The notes under the pieces were generated by a model that did not search any database, was not told the DNA's origin, and saw only the letters and a program-made list of their open reading frames with translations. Positions 6,844-14,849 of a DNA stretch of 64,000 bases are shown here, piece by piece (the first letter of the stretch is position 1; each line of letters opens with the position of its first letter). Position numbers and translations under genes: made by a program. Source of the stretch: Flavisphingomonas formosensis (GTDB lineage: Bacteria; Pseudomonadota; Alphaproteobacteria; Sphingomonadales; Sphingomonadaceae). The stretch lies in the NCBI RefSeq assembly GCF_009755815.1, contig NZ_WRPK01000009.1, forward strand, positions 1 through 64,000. The letters run 5' to 3'.

Positions 6844-7803
6844 TCAGTCCGCGGAAGTCGCTTGTTTGAGCGCCTCCAGATGGTCGGACCACCACTGGGC
6901 CATTTCGACGCGTTCTTGCCAATGGGCTCCACGATGATAGGCGGCTCGGACCTTGTCGCCCATCCCGTGCGCGAGCGCCCTCTCGATAGCGTCCGATGAC
7001 CATTTGCCCGATCCATTGAGGAGGGTGCTCGCCATTGCACGAAAGCCGTGGGCGGTCATCTCTTGGCTTGAGTAGCCGAGCCGCCTCAGCGCCGCGTTCA
7101 GCGTGTTTTCCGACAGCGGGCGGCGGCGCGTCCTCAGGGATGGGAACACAAATCCGTTTGGACCGGTGATAGCCCGTGCTTCTCGCAGGATCGCGACCGA
7201 CTGGCGCGACAGCGGCACGTGATGTTCCTTGCCCATTTTCATTTTTCATGCCGGGATCGTCCAAAGGCCAGTTTCGATGTCGATTTCGGCCCATGTTGCG
7301 TGGCGAAGTTCTCCGGGACGGACGAAGACGTGCGGCGCCAGAAGCAACGCAAGTCGCGTCATGCCCTGGCCTTCATAGCCGTCGATGGCACGGAGCAGAC
7401 TACCGACGCGCGTGGCATCCGTAATGGCGCCATAATGCGTGACACGAGGCGAGGAGAGCGCTCCCTTGAGATCGCGGGTAGGGTCGGAGGTAAGACGGGC
7501 TGTTGCGACCGCGTAACGGAAAACCGCGCTGGCAAGCTGCAATGTGCGCCGAGCGCTCTCGAGATTGCCCGCGCTCTCGATCTTTCGGACCGCGGCGAGC
7601 ACATCCGCAGGCGTAATGTCCGCGATCGGCATGCTACCGAGCGGGCGAGTGAGCTGGCCGAGAAGATATTCCGAGCGTTTCGCAGTTGCCGGTGCCCATG
7701 CCTTGGTGCCGTCCCGTTTGCGTTTCGCGCAATATTCTGCAGCGATAATGGCAAAGCTGTTCGCCGCTGCCGAGCGGGAACGGTAGCGGGAATCGAAGTA
7801 AGG
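6844..7803 (-). pseudogene. int: P4-type tyrosine integrase, 5'-truncated with internal stop
   Basis: The frame open from about 7803 reads as a P4-like phage or ICE integrase. The core-binding part has AAANSFAIIAAEYCAKRKRD and the catalytic part APHVFVRPGELRHATWAEID, then MTAHGFRAMASTLLN and ALAHGMGDKVRAAYHRG, which contain the Arg, His-x-x-Arg and Tyr active-site positions. One TGA at 7246-7248 interrupts the same frame between LWTIPA and KMKMGKEHH, so this is a nonsense mutation, not a frameshift. About 100 N-terminal residues (arm-type DNA-binding domain) are missing. It is almost certainly inactive, fixing the ICE remnant in place. Confidence 0.85.
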
Positions 7804-7848
7804 TTACTATCCATCTTTTATAATTGGATTTTTATCCCCTATATTTCG

Positions 7849-7875
7849 AGAGTGGCCCCAAGATGGCCCCATACC
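7849..7875. repeat. Tandem TGGCCCCA repeats upstream of the integrase remnant
   Basis: Two copies of TGGCCCCA separated by AGA lie in the short AT-rich stretch before the integrase remnant. Repeats of this kind often occur upstream of P4-type integrase genes and may be protein-binding sites near the attachment region. No attachment core or matching repeat elsewhere in the window was identified. Confidence 0.3.
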
Positions 7876-7980
7876 CGAATAAGCTTGTCATTAGTCTACG
7901 CATATCCAAGAATGTCCGAGGTGTTTGAACCCCCTACGAACGAAGCACCCGTCTGTAGTCTCATATGGACCTGCCATGCT

Positions 7981-8347
7981 TCAGCTGTGCGGCACATCCT
8001 CCATCACTGTGGCGGCATAGGCACCCGCTTCCATATTGGGGGCAGCCGCGAGCTTGATAGCCTCATCGAGGCTGCCGAACTGGGCAGGATGCACGTGCCT
8101 CGTCGGCACATCGAACGGCCGCGGAGGTGCCGAGCCCGATCAGTATGACCCTGCGGCGAAGCCGGACGAGTTCGGCGAGCCCACCATCCAATCCGTTCAA
8201 AACCCATGCCTTCGCATAGGCGGGGGCTGGCCCAGAATGCTGCGAGATGGATCGTACGTAGCCGCGGATTCGCCCGTATGCTGGGCGTGGCGTCGCGATT
8301 GGCGCGAATACCATGCGGATCGGTGTCTGGATCATAGTCCAGAGCAA
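7981..8347 (-). pseudogene. Degenerate gene, frameshifted, family not recognised
   Basis: Two minus-strand frames look coding. The 5' frame contains GGLAELVRLRRRVILIGLGTSAA. The 3' frame, shifted by one base, contains RPFDVPTRHVHPAQFGSLDE and ends EAGAYAATVMEDVPHS with the TGA at 7983-7981. The switch falls near 8110-8130. It directly follows the ICE remnant and may be the chromosomal gene at the old ICE junction. I cannot assign a function. Confidence 0.35.
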
Positions 8348-8373
8348 CGGAGGAAGAATACGGGACGCCTCCC

Positions 8374-9543
8374 TCAGTCCCCGGCGATCAGCTCCGCCCC
8401 CAGCATCGTCGTCGCGATTGTCGGATCATTGCCGATATGCGCGCGCGCGGCGCTGAGATCGAGCCAAGCACGCGCGACCGGGGAGTCGAGCTCGATGGCG
8501 CGCGCGCCCTGCAGCAGCATCAGCGCATCGACCTTGGCCGCGAGATTGCGCAGCGCCGCGGTGAGCTGAGACCGACAAAGCCAAGCCTCGCGCAGCGGAA
8601 CGATCGTGTCGGCCGAGACGTGGCGCTGGAGCATCGTGATATGCCGATCGTACATCGCCTCGACCGTGTCGATCTCCGCAAGCAGCCGCGCGGCCGCCTG
8701 CTGCGCGGCCGGATCCTCCTTTGCCACCTTGCCCGACAGTGGCGAGACACGCGCCCGGGTGACGTCGAGAAAGCTGGCAAGCGCGCCGCGCGCAGCGCCC
8801 ACCGCCCAGTTGGAGATAGAGCTGGCGAACAGATAGAGCCAGGGCATGCGATAGAGCGGCGAACCCGGGCGATCCTCGCTTCGCCGGTTCTGGATGCCGG
8901 GATCGAGCGTGAAGCTGCGGTGGACGGGGACGAAGATGTCCTGGGCGACGATGTCGTTGCTGCCCGTGCCGCGCAGGCCGAAGGTGTGCCAGACGTCGCG
9001 TATCTCGAAATCCTCGCGCGGCACCAGGAAGAGGGTGAGGCCGGGCGGGCTGGCCGGCGACGAGAGCTTCGCGCCGAGCATCGTCCAGCGCGCATGGCTG
9101 CTGCCGCTGGAGAAGCTCCAACGCCCGCTCAACCGATAGCCGCCTTCGGCCGGCACCGCGGAGCCCACCGGCGCGAAGGAGGAGCAGACCAGCGCCCGCG
9201 GATCCTCGCCCCACACATCGGCCTGCGCGCGCTCGTCGAATAGCGCCAGGACGAAGGCCTGGACGCAGAGCACGCCATAGACCCACGCCGTCGACCCGCA
9301 GACCTCGGCGATGCGGTTCTGCAGCGCGTAGAAGCAGCGAGGATCGGCCTCGAAGCCACCCCAGCGGCGCGGCTGGAACAGGCGGATCAGATCGGCCCGG
9401 CGTAGTGCCTCGATCGTTGCGGCCGGAAGATCGCGTTGCGCATATGCATCCGGGATGAGGCGCGCAACCGTGGGGAGGATGGGGGACAGTCGTTCTGCAA
9501 GGTCGATGGAACTGCTCGGCGGCTTGTCTTCGGTCATCAACAT
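8374..9543 (-). CDS. Acyl-CoA dehydrogenase-fold flavin monooxygenase or dehydrogenase
   Basis: 389-residue flavoprotein of the acyl-CoA dehydrogenase superfamily with the type-2 C-terminal domain, the branch that includes HsaA/HpaB-like FMNH2-dependent hydroxylases. Visible segments are LFQPRRWGGFEADPRCFY, the ring-stacking GVLCVQAFVLALF, SGRWSFSSGSSHARW and FGLRGTGSNDIVAQDIFVP. Residue choice in the middle resembles hydroxylases more than beta-oxidation enzymes. I start at the first ATG of the MLM triplet; longer starts run into the enoyl-CoA hydratase remnant upstream. No flavin reductase gene adjoins it. Substrate unknown. Confidence 0.75.
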   Translation of the reverse strand: MLMTEDKPPSSSIDLAERLSPILPTVARLIPDAYAQRDLPAATIEALRRADLIRLFQPRRWGGFEADPRCFYALQNRIAEVCGSTAWVYGVLCVQAFVLALFDERAQADVWGEDPRALVCSSFAPVGSAVPAEGGYRLSGRWSFSSGSSHARWTMLGAKLSSPASPPGLTLFLVPREDFEIRDVWHTFGLRGTGSNDIVAQDIFVPVHRSFTLDPGIQNRRSEDRPGSPLYRMPWLYLFASSISNWAVGAARGALASFLDVTRARVSPLSGKVAKEDPAAQQAAARLLAEIDTVEAMYDRHITMLQRHVSADTIVPLREAWLCRSQLTAALRNLAAKVDALMLLQGARAIELDSPVARAWLDLSAARAHIGNDPTIATTMLGAELIAGD

Positions 9544-9706
9544 GGCGTCGTCCCGTGCCTCCGATCGCTGAGGGCACGATAGCATCGGTGGGCGGCAATG
9601 CCCGTGCCCCGGCGGGAAAGCGTGGATGTCTCGGGTGGTAAGGCTGGGGTGAGCCAGCTGGCGCGCGCCGCCCTCATCCTCGCCGCCCAAGGACGAACAG
9701 AACGCC

Positions 9707-9917
9707 CTACCGTCCCCGCCACAGCGGCTTGCGCTTCTCCAGGAATGCGCTTGCATCCTCGGTTGCAAAGACCTCGTCGGCGACGCGGACCTCGATCGCG
9801 AAAGCCTGGGCCACTGAGTCAGCCTTGAAGCCAGGAGCCATCAAAGGCGTTGCGGCGCTCGTAGCGATCGAGCGTGATCAGGACGATATGGTCCTGCTTC
9901 TCATAATGGACGGCCAT
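9707..9917 (-). pseudogene. Enoyl-CoA hydratase remnant with internal deletion
   Basis: The start reads HYEKQDHIVLITLDRYERRN, the beginning of a crotonase-fold enoyl-CoA hydratase. After about 26 codons the frame runs into a stop at 9819. In another frame the C terminus of the same family follows (ADEVFATEDASAFLEKRKPL, then WRGR and a TAG at 9709-9707). Full-length members have about 260 residues; roughly 190 are missing. The ATG begins 4 bases after the phosphatase stop, so the intact gene was part of that operon. Confidence 0.75.
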
Positions 9918-9921
9918 GGCG

Positions 9922-10680
9922 TCACTGCTCCAGCAGGCGATCGCGCAGACGCTCGCGGCCCGCGGCGTCGAGGCCGGTCGCGTCGAGATAGGCGTCGAGC
10001 GAGCCGGCGCGATCCTCGATCTCGTCGAGGAAGGCGGTGAGATAGGAGGGGCGGACATCGAGCAGATGCTCGGCGAGCGGCAGCGGGAGCGCCCAGCCAT
10101 GATGCGTGCGCACCGTCTCGACCAAGGCCGGGGCCATCGCCATCAGGCCTGGCTCGCGGCTGGAGCGCATGAAGTCCGCGATGATGGCGTCGCGCGGCAC
10201 CCCCAGCGCATGCTGGATCAGCGCCACGACCATGCCGGTCCGGTCCTTGCCGGCAGTGCAGTGGACCAGCACGCGCCCGTCTGCGTCGGGCAGGCGCGTC
10301 AGGAGGCGCCTGAGCAGCGGCTGATAATGCGGGTCGAAGGGTAGCTCGCGATAGAGCTGCTCGTAAAGGCGGTCGCTGATCGCCTCGTTGAGCGTGCCGG
10401 CGCGCAGCGGTGCCATGTGCGGTGCCTCCAGATCGGGGCCGCCGTCATGGACGAGGACGTTCACCGCATGGTCGGCGGGCCAGGGCGAGGGCTCCTGATC
10501 GCGCTCGCCGCGGTAGCGCAGGTCGCCGATCAATGCGAAGGAGAAGCCGAGCAGCCGATCGAGTTCGGCCGGGCTGGCGCGGTGCGGCGCGCCCGAGCGG
10601 TAGAGCCGGTCGTGGCGGACGCGGCCGCCGAAACGGGACGGCATGCCCCCGAAGTCGCGGAAGTTCACGATGTCCTGCAC
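9922..10680 (-). CDS. Tyrosine-protein phosphatase
   Basis: 252-residue phosphatase of the Y_phosphatase3 family, which dephosphorylates tyrosine residues or phospholipids in characterised members. The active-site loop HCTAGKDRTG gives Cys141 and Arg147. NFRDFGGM near the N terminus is typical. The start is GTG at 10680, preceded by AAGGAG at good spacing. It lies 46 bases after the PQQ dehydrogenase and is followed at once by the hydratase remnant, so it is cotranscribed with catabolic genes. Why a phosphatase is there is not clear; a role on small phosphorylated metabolites is possible. Confidence 0.82.
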   Translation of the reverse strand: MQDIVNFRDFGGMPSRFGGRVRHDRLYRSGAPHRASPAELDRLLGFSFALIGDLRYRGERDQEPSPWPADHAVNVLVHDGGPDLEAPHMAPLRAGTLNEAISDRLYEQLYRELPFDPHYQPLLRRLLTRLPDADGRVLVHCTAGKDRTGMVVALIQHALGVPRDAIIADFMRSSREPGLMAMAPALVETVRTHHGWALPLPLAEHLLDVRPSYLTAFLDEIEDRAGSLDAYLDATGLDAAGRERLRDRLLEQ

Positions 10681-10726
10681 TGCGGGCTCTCCTTTCTCAG
10701 AAGCGGTGTGGCCGGCCGTGCGCCGA

Positions 10727-12838
10727 TCATCGGCTGGTGCACAAGGCCGCTGCGCGGGCGCGGACGAACTGGCGCAGGCCGGCCAATTCCGCGTCGCTCA
10801 GCTCGCCGAAGCGCGGCATGCCGTTCTCGACGAGCGCACCGTCGCGCACGATCGCCGCGAACGCTTCGGCCGAGTGCGGCACGTCCGAGCTGCGCAGGTC
10901 GGGCGCGGTGCCGCCAGCCTGGGCATCGATGCCGTGACAAGCTACGCAGCGCAGGTTGAACAGTGCGCCGCCGCGCGTCGCCAGCGCAGGATCGGGGCGA
11001 TAGTCCGGATCGGCCGGCGCGGCGAGCGGCGGCGTCTCGGGCGGCGGGGGCAAGGCGGCGGTGCCGCCGATGCGAAAGCTGAGGATGCGCTTCATCTGGG
11101 TGCGCGCATCGATCCGGACGCCGCCCAGCGCGCGGGCGTCGACGCCCGCTGTCGTGCCCATGCCGACGAGCACGGTGACATATTGGACGCCGCCGGCGCG
11201 ATAGGTGATCGGCGCCGCGACGACCGCGGCCTGCGCGGCGAACTGCCAGAGTCGGCGGCCACTGTCCGCCGCATAGGCGCTGAGCCGGCCGTCGATCTCT
11301 CCCTGGAAGACGAGATTGCCGCCGGTGGCGAGGATGCCGCCGTTGAAGCCGCCGAGAGTGGGAACCGACCAGGCTTTGCGTTGCGTGACTGGATCCCAAG
11401 CGAGCAGCGCACTTGTGTTCTGGAGCGGATCCTTCAGCGCAAGGTCGAACGTTTCGCCGAGGCCGGGCGCATTGTGGTCGGGCCGCTTCCAGTTCTTCAG
11501 GTCGACATTGCGATCGGAGTAGATCGCGCCGGCTTCCAGCTTGGGAATATAGACGAGGCCGGTCTTCGGGCTGAACGCGCTCGGCATCCAGCTGTGGGCG
11601 CCGCGCTCGCTCGGCCAGAGCTCGAAGCTCTTCCCGTCGGGGAAGCGCGCGCCCGGCGTCTCGATCGGCCGGCCGGTGGCAAGGTCGATGCGGCTCGCCC
11701 AGGTGACCTTGGCGATCTTCTCGGCCGAGATCAGCTTTCCGTCGGTACGGTCGATCACATAGAGGAAGCCGTTCTTCGGCGCCTGGATCAGCACCTTGCG
11801 CATCCGACCGGCGATGCGGAGGTCGGCGAGATGCATGTCCATCGCCGCGTTGAAATCCCAGGTCTCGCCGGGATTGACCTGATAATGCCATCTGTAGCGC
11901 CCGGTCTTCGCGTCGAGCGCAACGATCGAGCAGAGGAAGAGATTGTCGCCGCCGCCGGGGCTGCGAATCTTCTGGTTCCACGGCGCGCCATTGCCGGTGC
12001 CGACGAAGACGGTGTCGGTTTCGGCATCATAGGCGAAGGCGTTCCACGCGGTGCCGCCGCCGCCATGCTCCCACCAGCGGCCGGTCCAGGTCTTGGCGGC
12101 CATCGCCTGTGCCTCGTCCTCGAAGCCGTCCGCCGGGTTGCCGGGCACGATGTAGAAGCGCCAGAGCTGCTTGCCCGTCGCGGCGTCATAGGTGGTGACA
12201 TAGCCGCGCGTGTCGGCGCTGTCGGCGCCGCCCTGGCCGATGATCACCTTGCCGTCGAAGACGCGCGGCGCGCCGGTGATGAAGCGGCCGTCGCCCGGCA
12301 GGGTGGTCTGCGCGCTCCAGATCTCGGTGCCGGTCTTCGCATCGAGCGCGACGAGGCGGCCGTCCTGAGTTCCGGTGTAAAGTTTCCCGTCCCACCAGGC
12401 GATGCCGCGTATCCCCCAGGCTACGCGCAGCTTGTCGCCGGCGACATCGGCGACGCGCGTGTCATGCTCCCAGAGCAGCTTGCCAGTGGCGGCATCGAGC
12501 GCGCGGACCACGCTGAGCCCGCTCGAGACGTACAGCACGCCGTCCACCGCGACGGGAATGGATGCGGGGTTGCCGGGACCGAGGTCATAGGACCAGGCGA
12601 GCGAGAGCCGCGCGACATTGCCGGCGTTGATCGCGTCGAGCGGGTTGTAATGCTGCTCGCCATAGGTGCGGCCATAGCCGGGCCAGTCGGTGCCGTCGGA
12701 TGTGTCGCGAAGCTGCGCGTCGGGGGCAGGAGGGGAGGCGGGCCCAGGCTGCTGGGAAAGCGCTAAGCCGCCGAGTAGGATCGCCGAGGTGACGGCGAGG
12801 CGCGCCAGGCCCCCTATTCTTGAGCCGCGCGGTCGCAT
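10727..12838 (-). CDS. PQQ-dependent quinohemoprotein alcohol dehydrogenase
   Basis: 703-residue periplasmic alcohol dehydrogenase of type II. It starts at the second ATG (12838), which has GGAGAAAG upstream. A signal peptide (LARLAVTSAILLGGLALS) precedes an eight-bladed PQQ propeller with repeated Trp-docking motifs such as GTQDGRLVALDAKTG and the segment PGETWDFNAAMDMHLADL. The C-terminal domain is a cytochrome c with CVACH (Cys631-His635) and Met674 in ENGMPRF as likely axial ligand. It would oxidise primary alcohols and pass electrons to the respiratory chain. No PQQ biosynthesis genes occur in the window. Confidence 0.92.
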   Translation of the reverse strand: MRPRGSRIGGLARLAVTSAILLGGLALSQQPGPASPPAPDAQLRDTSDGTDWPGYGRTYGEQHYNPLDAINAGNVARLSLAWSYDLGPGNPASIPVAVDGVLYVSSGLSVVRALDAATGKLLWEHDTRVADVAGDKLRVAWGIRGIAWWDGKLYTGTQDGRLVALDAKTGTEIWSAQTTLPGDGRFITGAPRVFDGKVIIGQGGADSADTRGYVTTYDAATGKQLWRFYIVPGNPADGFEDEAQAMAAKTWTGRWWEHGGGGTAWNAFAYDAETDTVFVGTGNGAPWNQKIRSPGGGDNLFLCSIVALDAKTGRYRWHYQVNPGETWDFNAAMDMHLADLRIAGRMRKVLIQAPKNGFLYVIDRTDGKLISAEKIAKVTWASRIDLATGRPIETPGARFPDGKSFELWPSERGAHSWMPSAFSPKTGLVYIPKLEAGAIYSDRNVDLKNWKRPDHNAPGLGETFDLALKDPLQNTSALLAWDPVTQRKAWSVPTLGGFNGGILATGGNLVFQGEIDGRLSAYAADSGRRLWQFAAQAAVVAAPITYRAGGVQYVTVLVGMGTTAGVDARALGGVRIDARTQMKRILSFRIGGTAALPPPPETPPLAAPADPDYRPDPALATRGGALFNLRCVACHGIDAQAGGTAPDLRSSDVPHSAEAFAAIVRDGALVENGMPRFGELSDAELAGLRQFVRARAAALCTSR

Positions 12839-13016
12839 CGTTCTTTCTCCACGCATCCCCGCCCATCCGGTCCTCTTGTCTGCGGCGATCCTGCGTGCGG
12901 GGCACGGGCGTGATCAACCGACGTCGTGGTAGGCGTGCCGCTCACTATTATGCGGAGCGACCACGATGCTGCGGCATTTCTCTCCTCGCGCGAGCGGGAA
13001 AGGAACCGCGAAGCCA

Positions 13017-14207
13017 TCACGCCAGCGTGGCCAGCGCCGCGGGTGAATAGGGCAGCAGCGCGTCCTCCGCCCCGGCGCGAATCTTGGCGGGCCAGTCGGG
13101 ATCGACGATCAGCGCGCGGCCGACCGCGACAAGATCGAAATCGCCACGGTCGAGCAGGGTCAGCAGCTGTGCGAGATTGGGCTCGGTGGCGCTCGGCTCA
13201 CCGCGCAGTGTGACCAGCATCTCCTGCTGGAGCGTCACCGAGCCGACCGTGATTGTCGGCGTGCCGGACAGCTTCTTCACCCATCCCGCAAGGTTCAGGT
13301 CGGTGCCGAACTCGCCCTCCCAGAAGCGACGCTGCGAGCAGTGGAAGATGTCGACTCCGGCATCGACCAGCGGCGCGAGGAAGCGTTCGAGATCGGCGGG
13401 CGTCTCGGCCAGCTTGGCTGCATAATCGTGCATCTTCCATTGCGAGATGCGCAGCACGATCGGAAAGCCGGGTGCGGTCGCGGCGCGGATGCCGCGCACG
13501 ATGTCCGCCGCGAAACGGGTGCGCGCCGCGAGATCCCCGCCATAATGATCCTCGCGCAAATTGGTCGCGTGCCAGAAGAACTGGTCGAACAGATAGCCAT
13601 GCGCGGCGTGGAGCTCGACCCCGTCGAAGCCCAGCCGATAGGCGGAAGCAGCGGCCTCCACATAGGCGGCGCCGACCGCCTCGATCTCCTCGATCGTCGC
13701 CGGCCTGTCCAGCGGCCGTGGCATCACGCCGAGCGCGCCGACCATGCCCGAAGGGCCGACCTGCCGGTCCACGCCGCTGTCGGTGTCGGTGAAGAGTCCT
13801 TCCAGCTCGGTCTTGGCGGTCTGGCCGATGTGCCAGAGCTGCGGCATGATCTTGCCGCCTGCGGCATGGACCTCGTCCACCACGCGCTGCCAGCCGGCGA
13901 GCGCGTCCATGCCGTAGAAGCGCGGCACGTCGGGCTCGTTCGAAGCGCTGGGATGCGGGATCCAGGTGCCTTCGGTGATGATCAGGCCGACGCCGCCTTC
14001 CGCGCGCCGCCGATAATAGGCCGCGACGTCTGCGCCGGGCACGCCGCCCGGCGAGAGGCAGCGGGTCATCGGCGCCATGACGATGCGGTTGGGCAGGGAA
14101 AGGCCGCCGGCTTCGAACGGCCGGAACAGCGTCTCGGCCATGCGAGCGAGGTCGGCGCGGGTTGGCTTGGCCACGTCTTGAGCTCCTGCAGTCGGGGCGA
14201 CCGGCAT
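13017..14207 (-). CDS. Old Yellow Enzyme-family NADH:flavin oxidoreductase
   Basis: 396-residue FMN-dependent ene-reductase. Family marks are NRIVMAPMTRCLSPGGVPGA, then QLWHIGQ, the substrate-binding HAAHGYLFDQFFW and GGDLAARTRFAADIVRGIRAA. The phosphate-binding end is DLVAVGRALIVDPDW. The ATG at 14207 has AAGG upstream; ATG 14111+30 (14141) is an alternative. It probably reduces activated double bonds. It is close to the enzyme at 61393 (shared PGADVAAYYRRRAEG) and starts the run of minus-strand genes toward 8374, 178 bases before the PQQ dehydrogenase. Confidence 0.88.
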   Translation of the reverse strand: MPVAPTAGAQDVAKPTRADLARMAETLFRPFEAGGLSLPNRIVMAPMTRCLSPGGVPGADVAAYYRRRAEGGVGLIITEGTWIPHPSASNEPDVPRFYGMDALAGWQRVVDEVHAAGGKIMPQLWHIGQTAKTELEGLFTDTDSGVDRQVGPSGMVGALGVMPRPLDRPATIEEIEAVGAAYVEAAASAYRLGFDGVELHAAHGYLFDQFFWHATNLREDHYGGDLAARTRFAADIVRGIRAATAPGFPIVLRISQWKMHDYAAKLAETPADLERFLAPLVDAGVDIFHCSQRRFWEGEFGTDLNLAGWVKKLSGTPTITVGSVTLQQEMLVTLRGEPSATEPNLAQLLTLLDRGDFDLVAVGRALIVDPDWPAKIRAGAEDALLPYSPAALATLA

Positions 14208-14342
14208 CTGCCTTAGGTCGCGGTCCCGGCACGACAAATATCCCGACGCAATCGCCTTCTAGCCTGCAGCCGCACTTCTTTCCTTGCAGCAGCCGTCTTT
14301 GACGCGGTCTCTTAACCCCCGTTCCGGGGAAGAACAGAAAGA

Positions 14343-14849
14343 CTAGCGTCTTGGCCCGCGGCCGAAGAAAGCGGGGCCGACGAGTTCGCCCTCCGCCTCG
14401 ATCTCACGGACGATATGGGCGCGGATCTGCGCGCGGATTGCCTGATAGGCCGGATCATCGCCGCGTTCGGCGCGTAGTCCTTGCAGGCGTGCCAAAGCAA
14501 GGTGCAGCGCCTCGCGCAACGCTCTTGCCTCAAGGGTCAGATCATCGAGCGAGGCTGTGGCGTCGCACGTCGGAGCGGTCTCGAGCGCGGCAGTCACCAC
14601 GGCCGCGGCCTCGCTATCCCCGGCAGAACGGTGATACTCCGCCATCTGGCCGAGCAGCCTCCGCAACGCCGCATCGTCCGCGATCAGCATCGCGCCCTCC
14701 CGCTCGATCCGCACGCGGACGAAGTTGAGCAGATGGCGGACCGTAGCGAGCGCGCTGCGCCCGTTCACATCGCCGAGCGAGGGCTCGACCTTCGAGACCA
14801 GGGTCGCGTCGATCACGCGCAGTAAGTCGGTCGCGGAAACGGTGATCAT
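14343..14849 (-). CDS. Helical protein partnered with a phosphotransferase
   Basis: 168-residue, mostly helical protein without a family I can name. Its start overlaps the stop of the phosphotransferase gene (ATGA), so the two are translationally coupled. The segment IADDAALRRLLGQMAEYHRS resembles RADEAALVQALRPVMAAS in the N-terminal helical part of the kinase at 36722. It may therefore be a detached version of that accessory domain. A short GC-rich inverted repeat (CCCCGTTCCGGGG, 14320-14332) follows and may end transcription. Role probably in complex with the kinase-like protein; this is inference. Confidence 0.6.
   Translation of the reverse strand: MITVSATDLLRVIDATLVSKVEPSLGDVNGRSALATVRHLLNFVRVRIEREGAMLIADDAALRRLLGQMAEYHRSAGDSEAAAVVTAALETAPTCDATASLDDLTLEARALREALHLALARLQGLRAERGDDPAYQAIRAQIRAHIVREIEAEGELVGPAFFGRGPRR

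Noticed and set aside
6844-7632. Integrase frameshift between two adjacent frames
   Set aside because: On close reading both parts are in the same frame, separated by a single TGA, so it is a nonsense mutation.
7915-7955. tRNA-like T-arm sequence (GGTTCAAAC on the minus strand) near the old ICE end
   Set aside because: The flanking stem does not pair and no acceptor or anticodon arm can be drawn; no tRNA is annotated.
10643-12766. 707-codon open frame on the plus strand
   Set aside because: Lies opposite the PQQ dehydrogenase; composition (long runs of Arg, Gly, Ala) and lack of motifs show it is an antisense shadow of a GC-rich gene.
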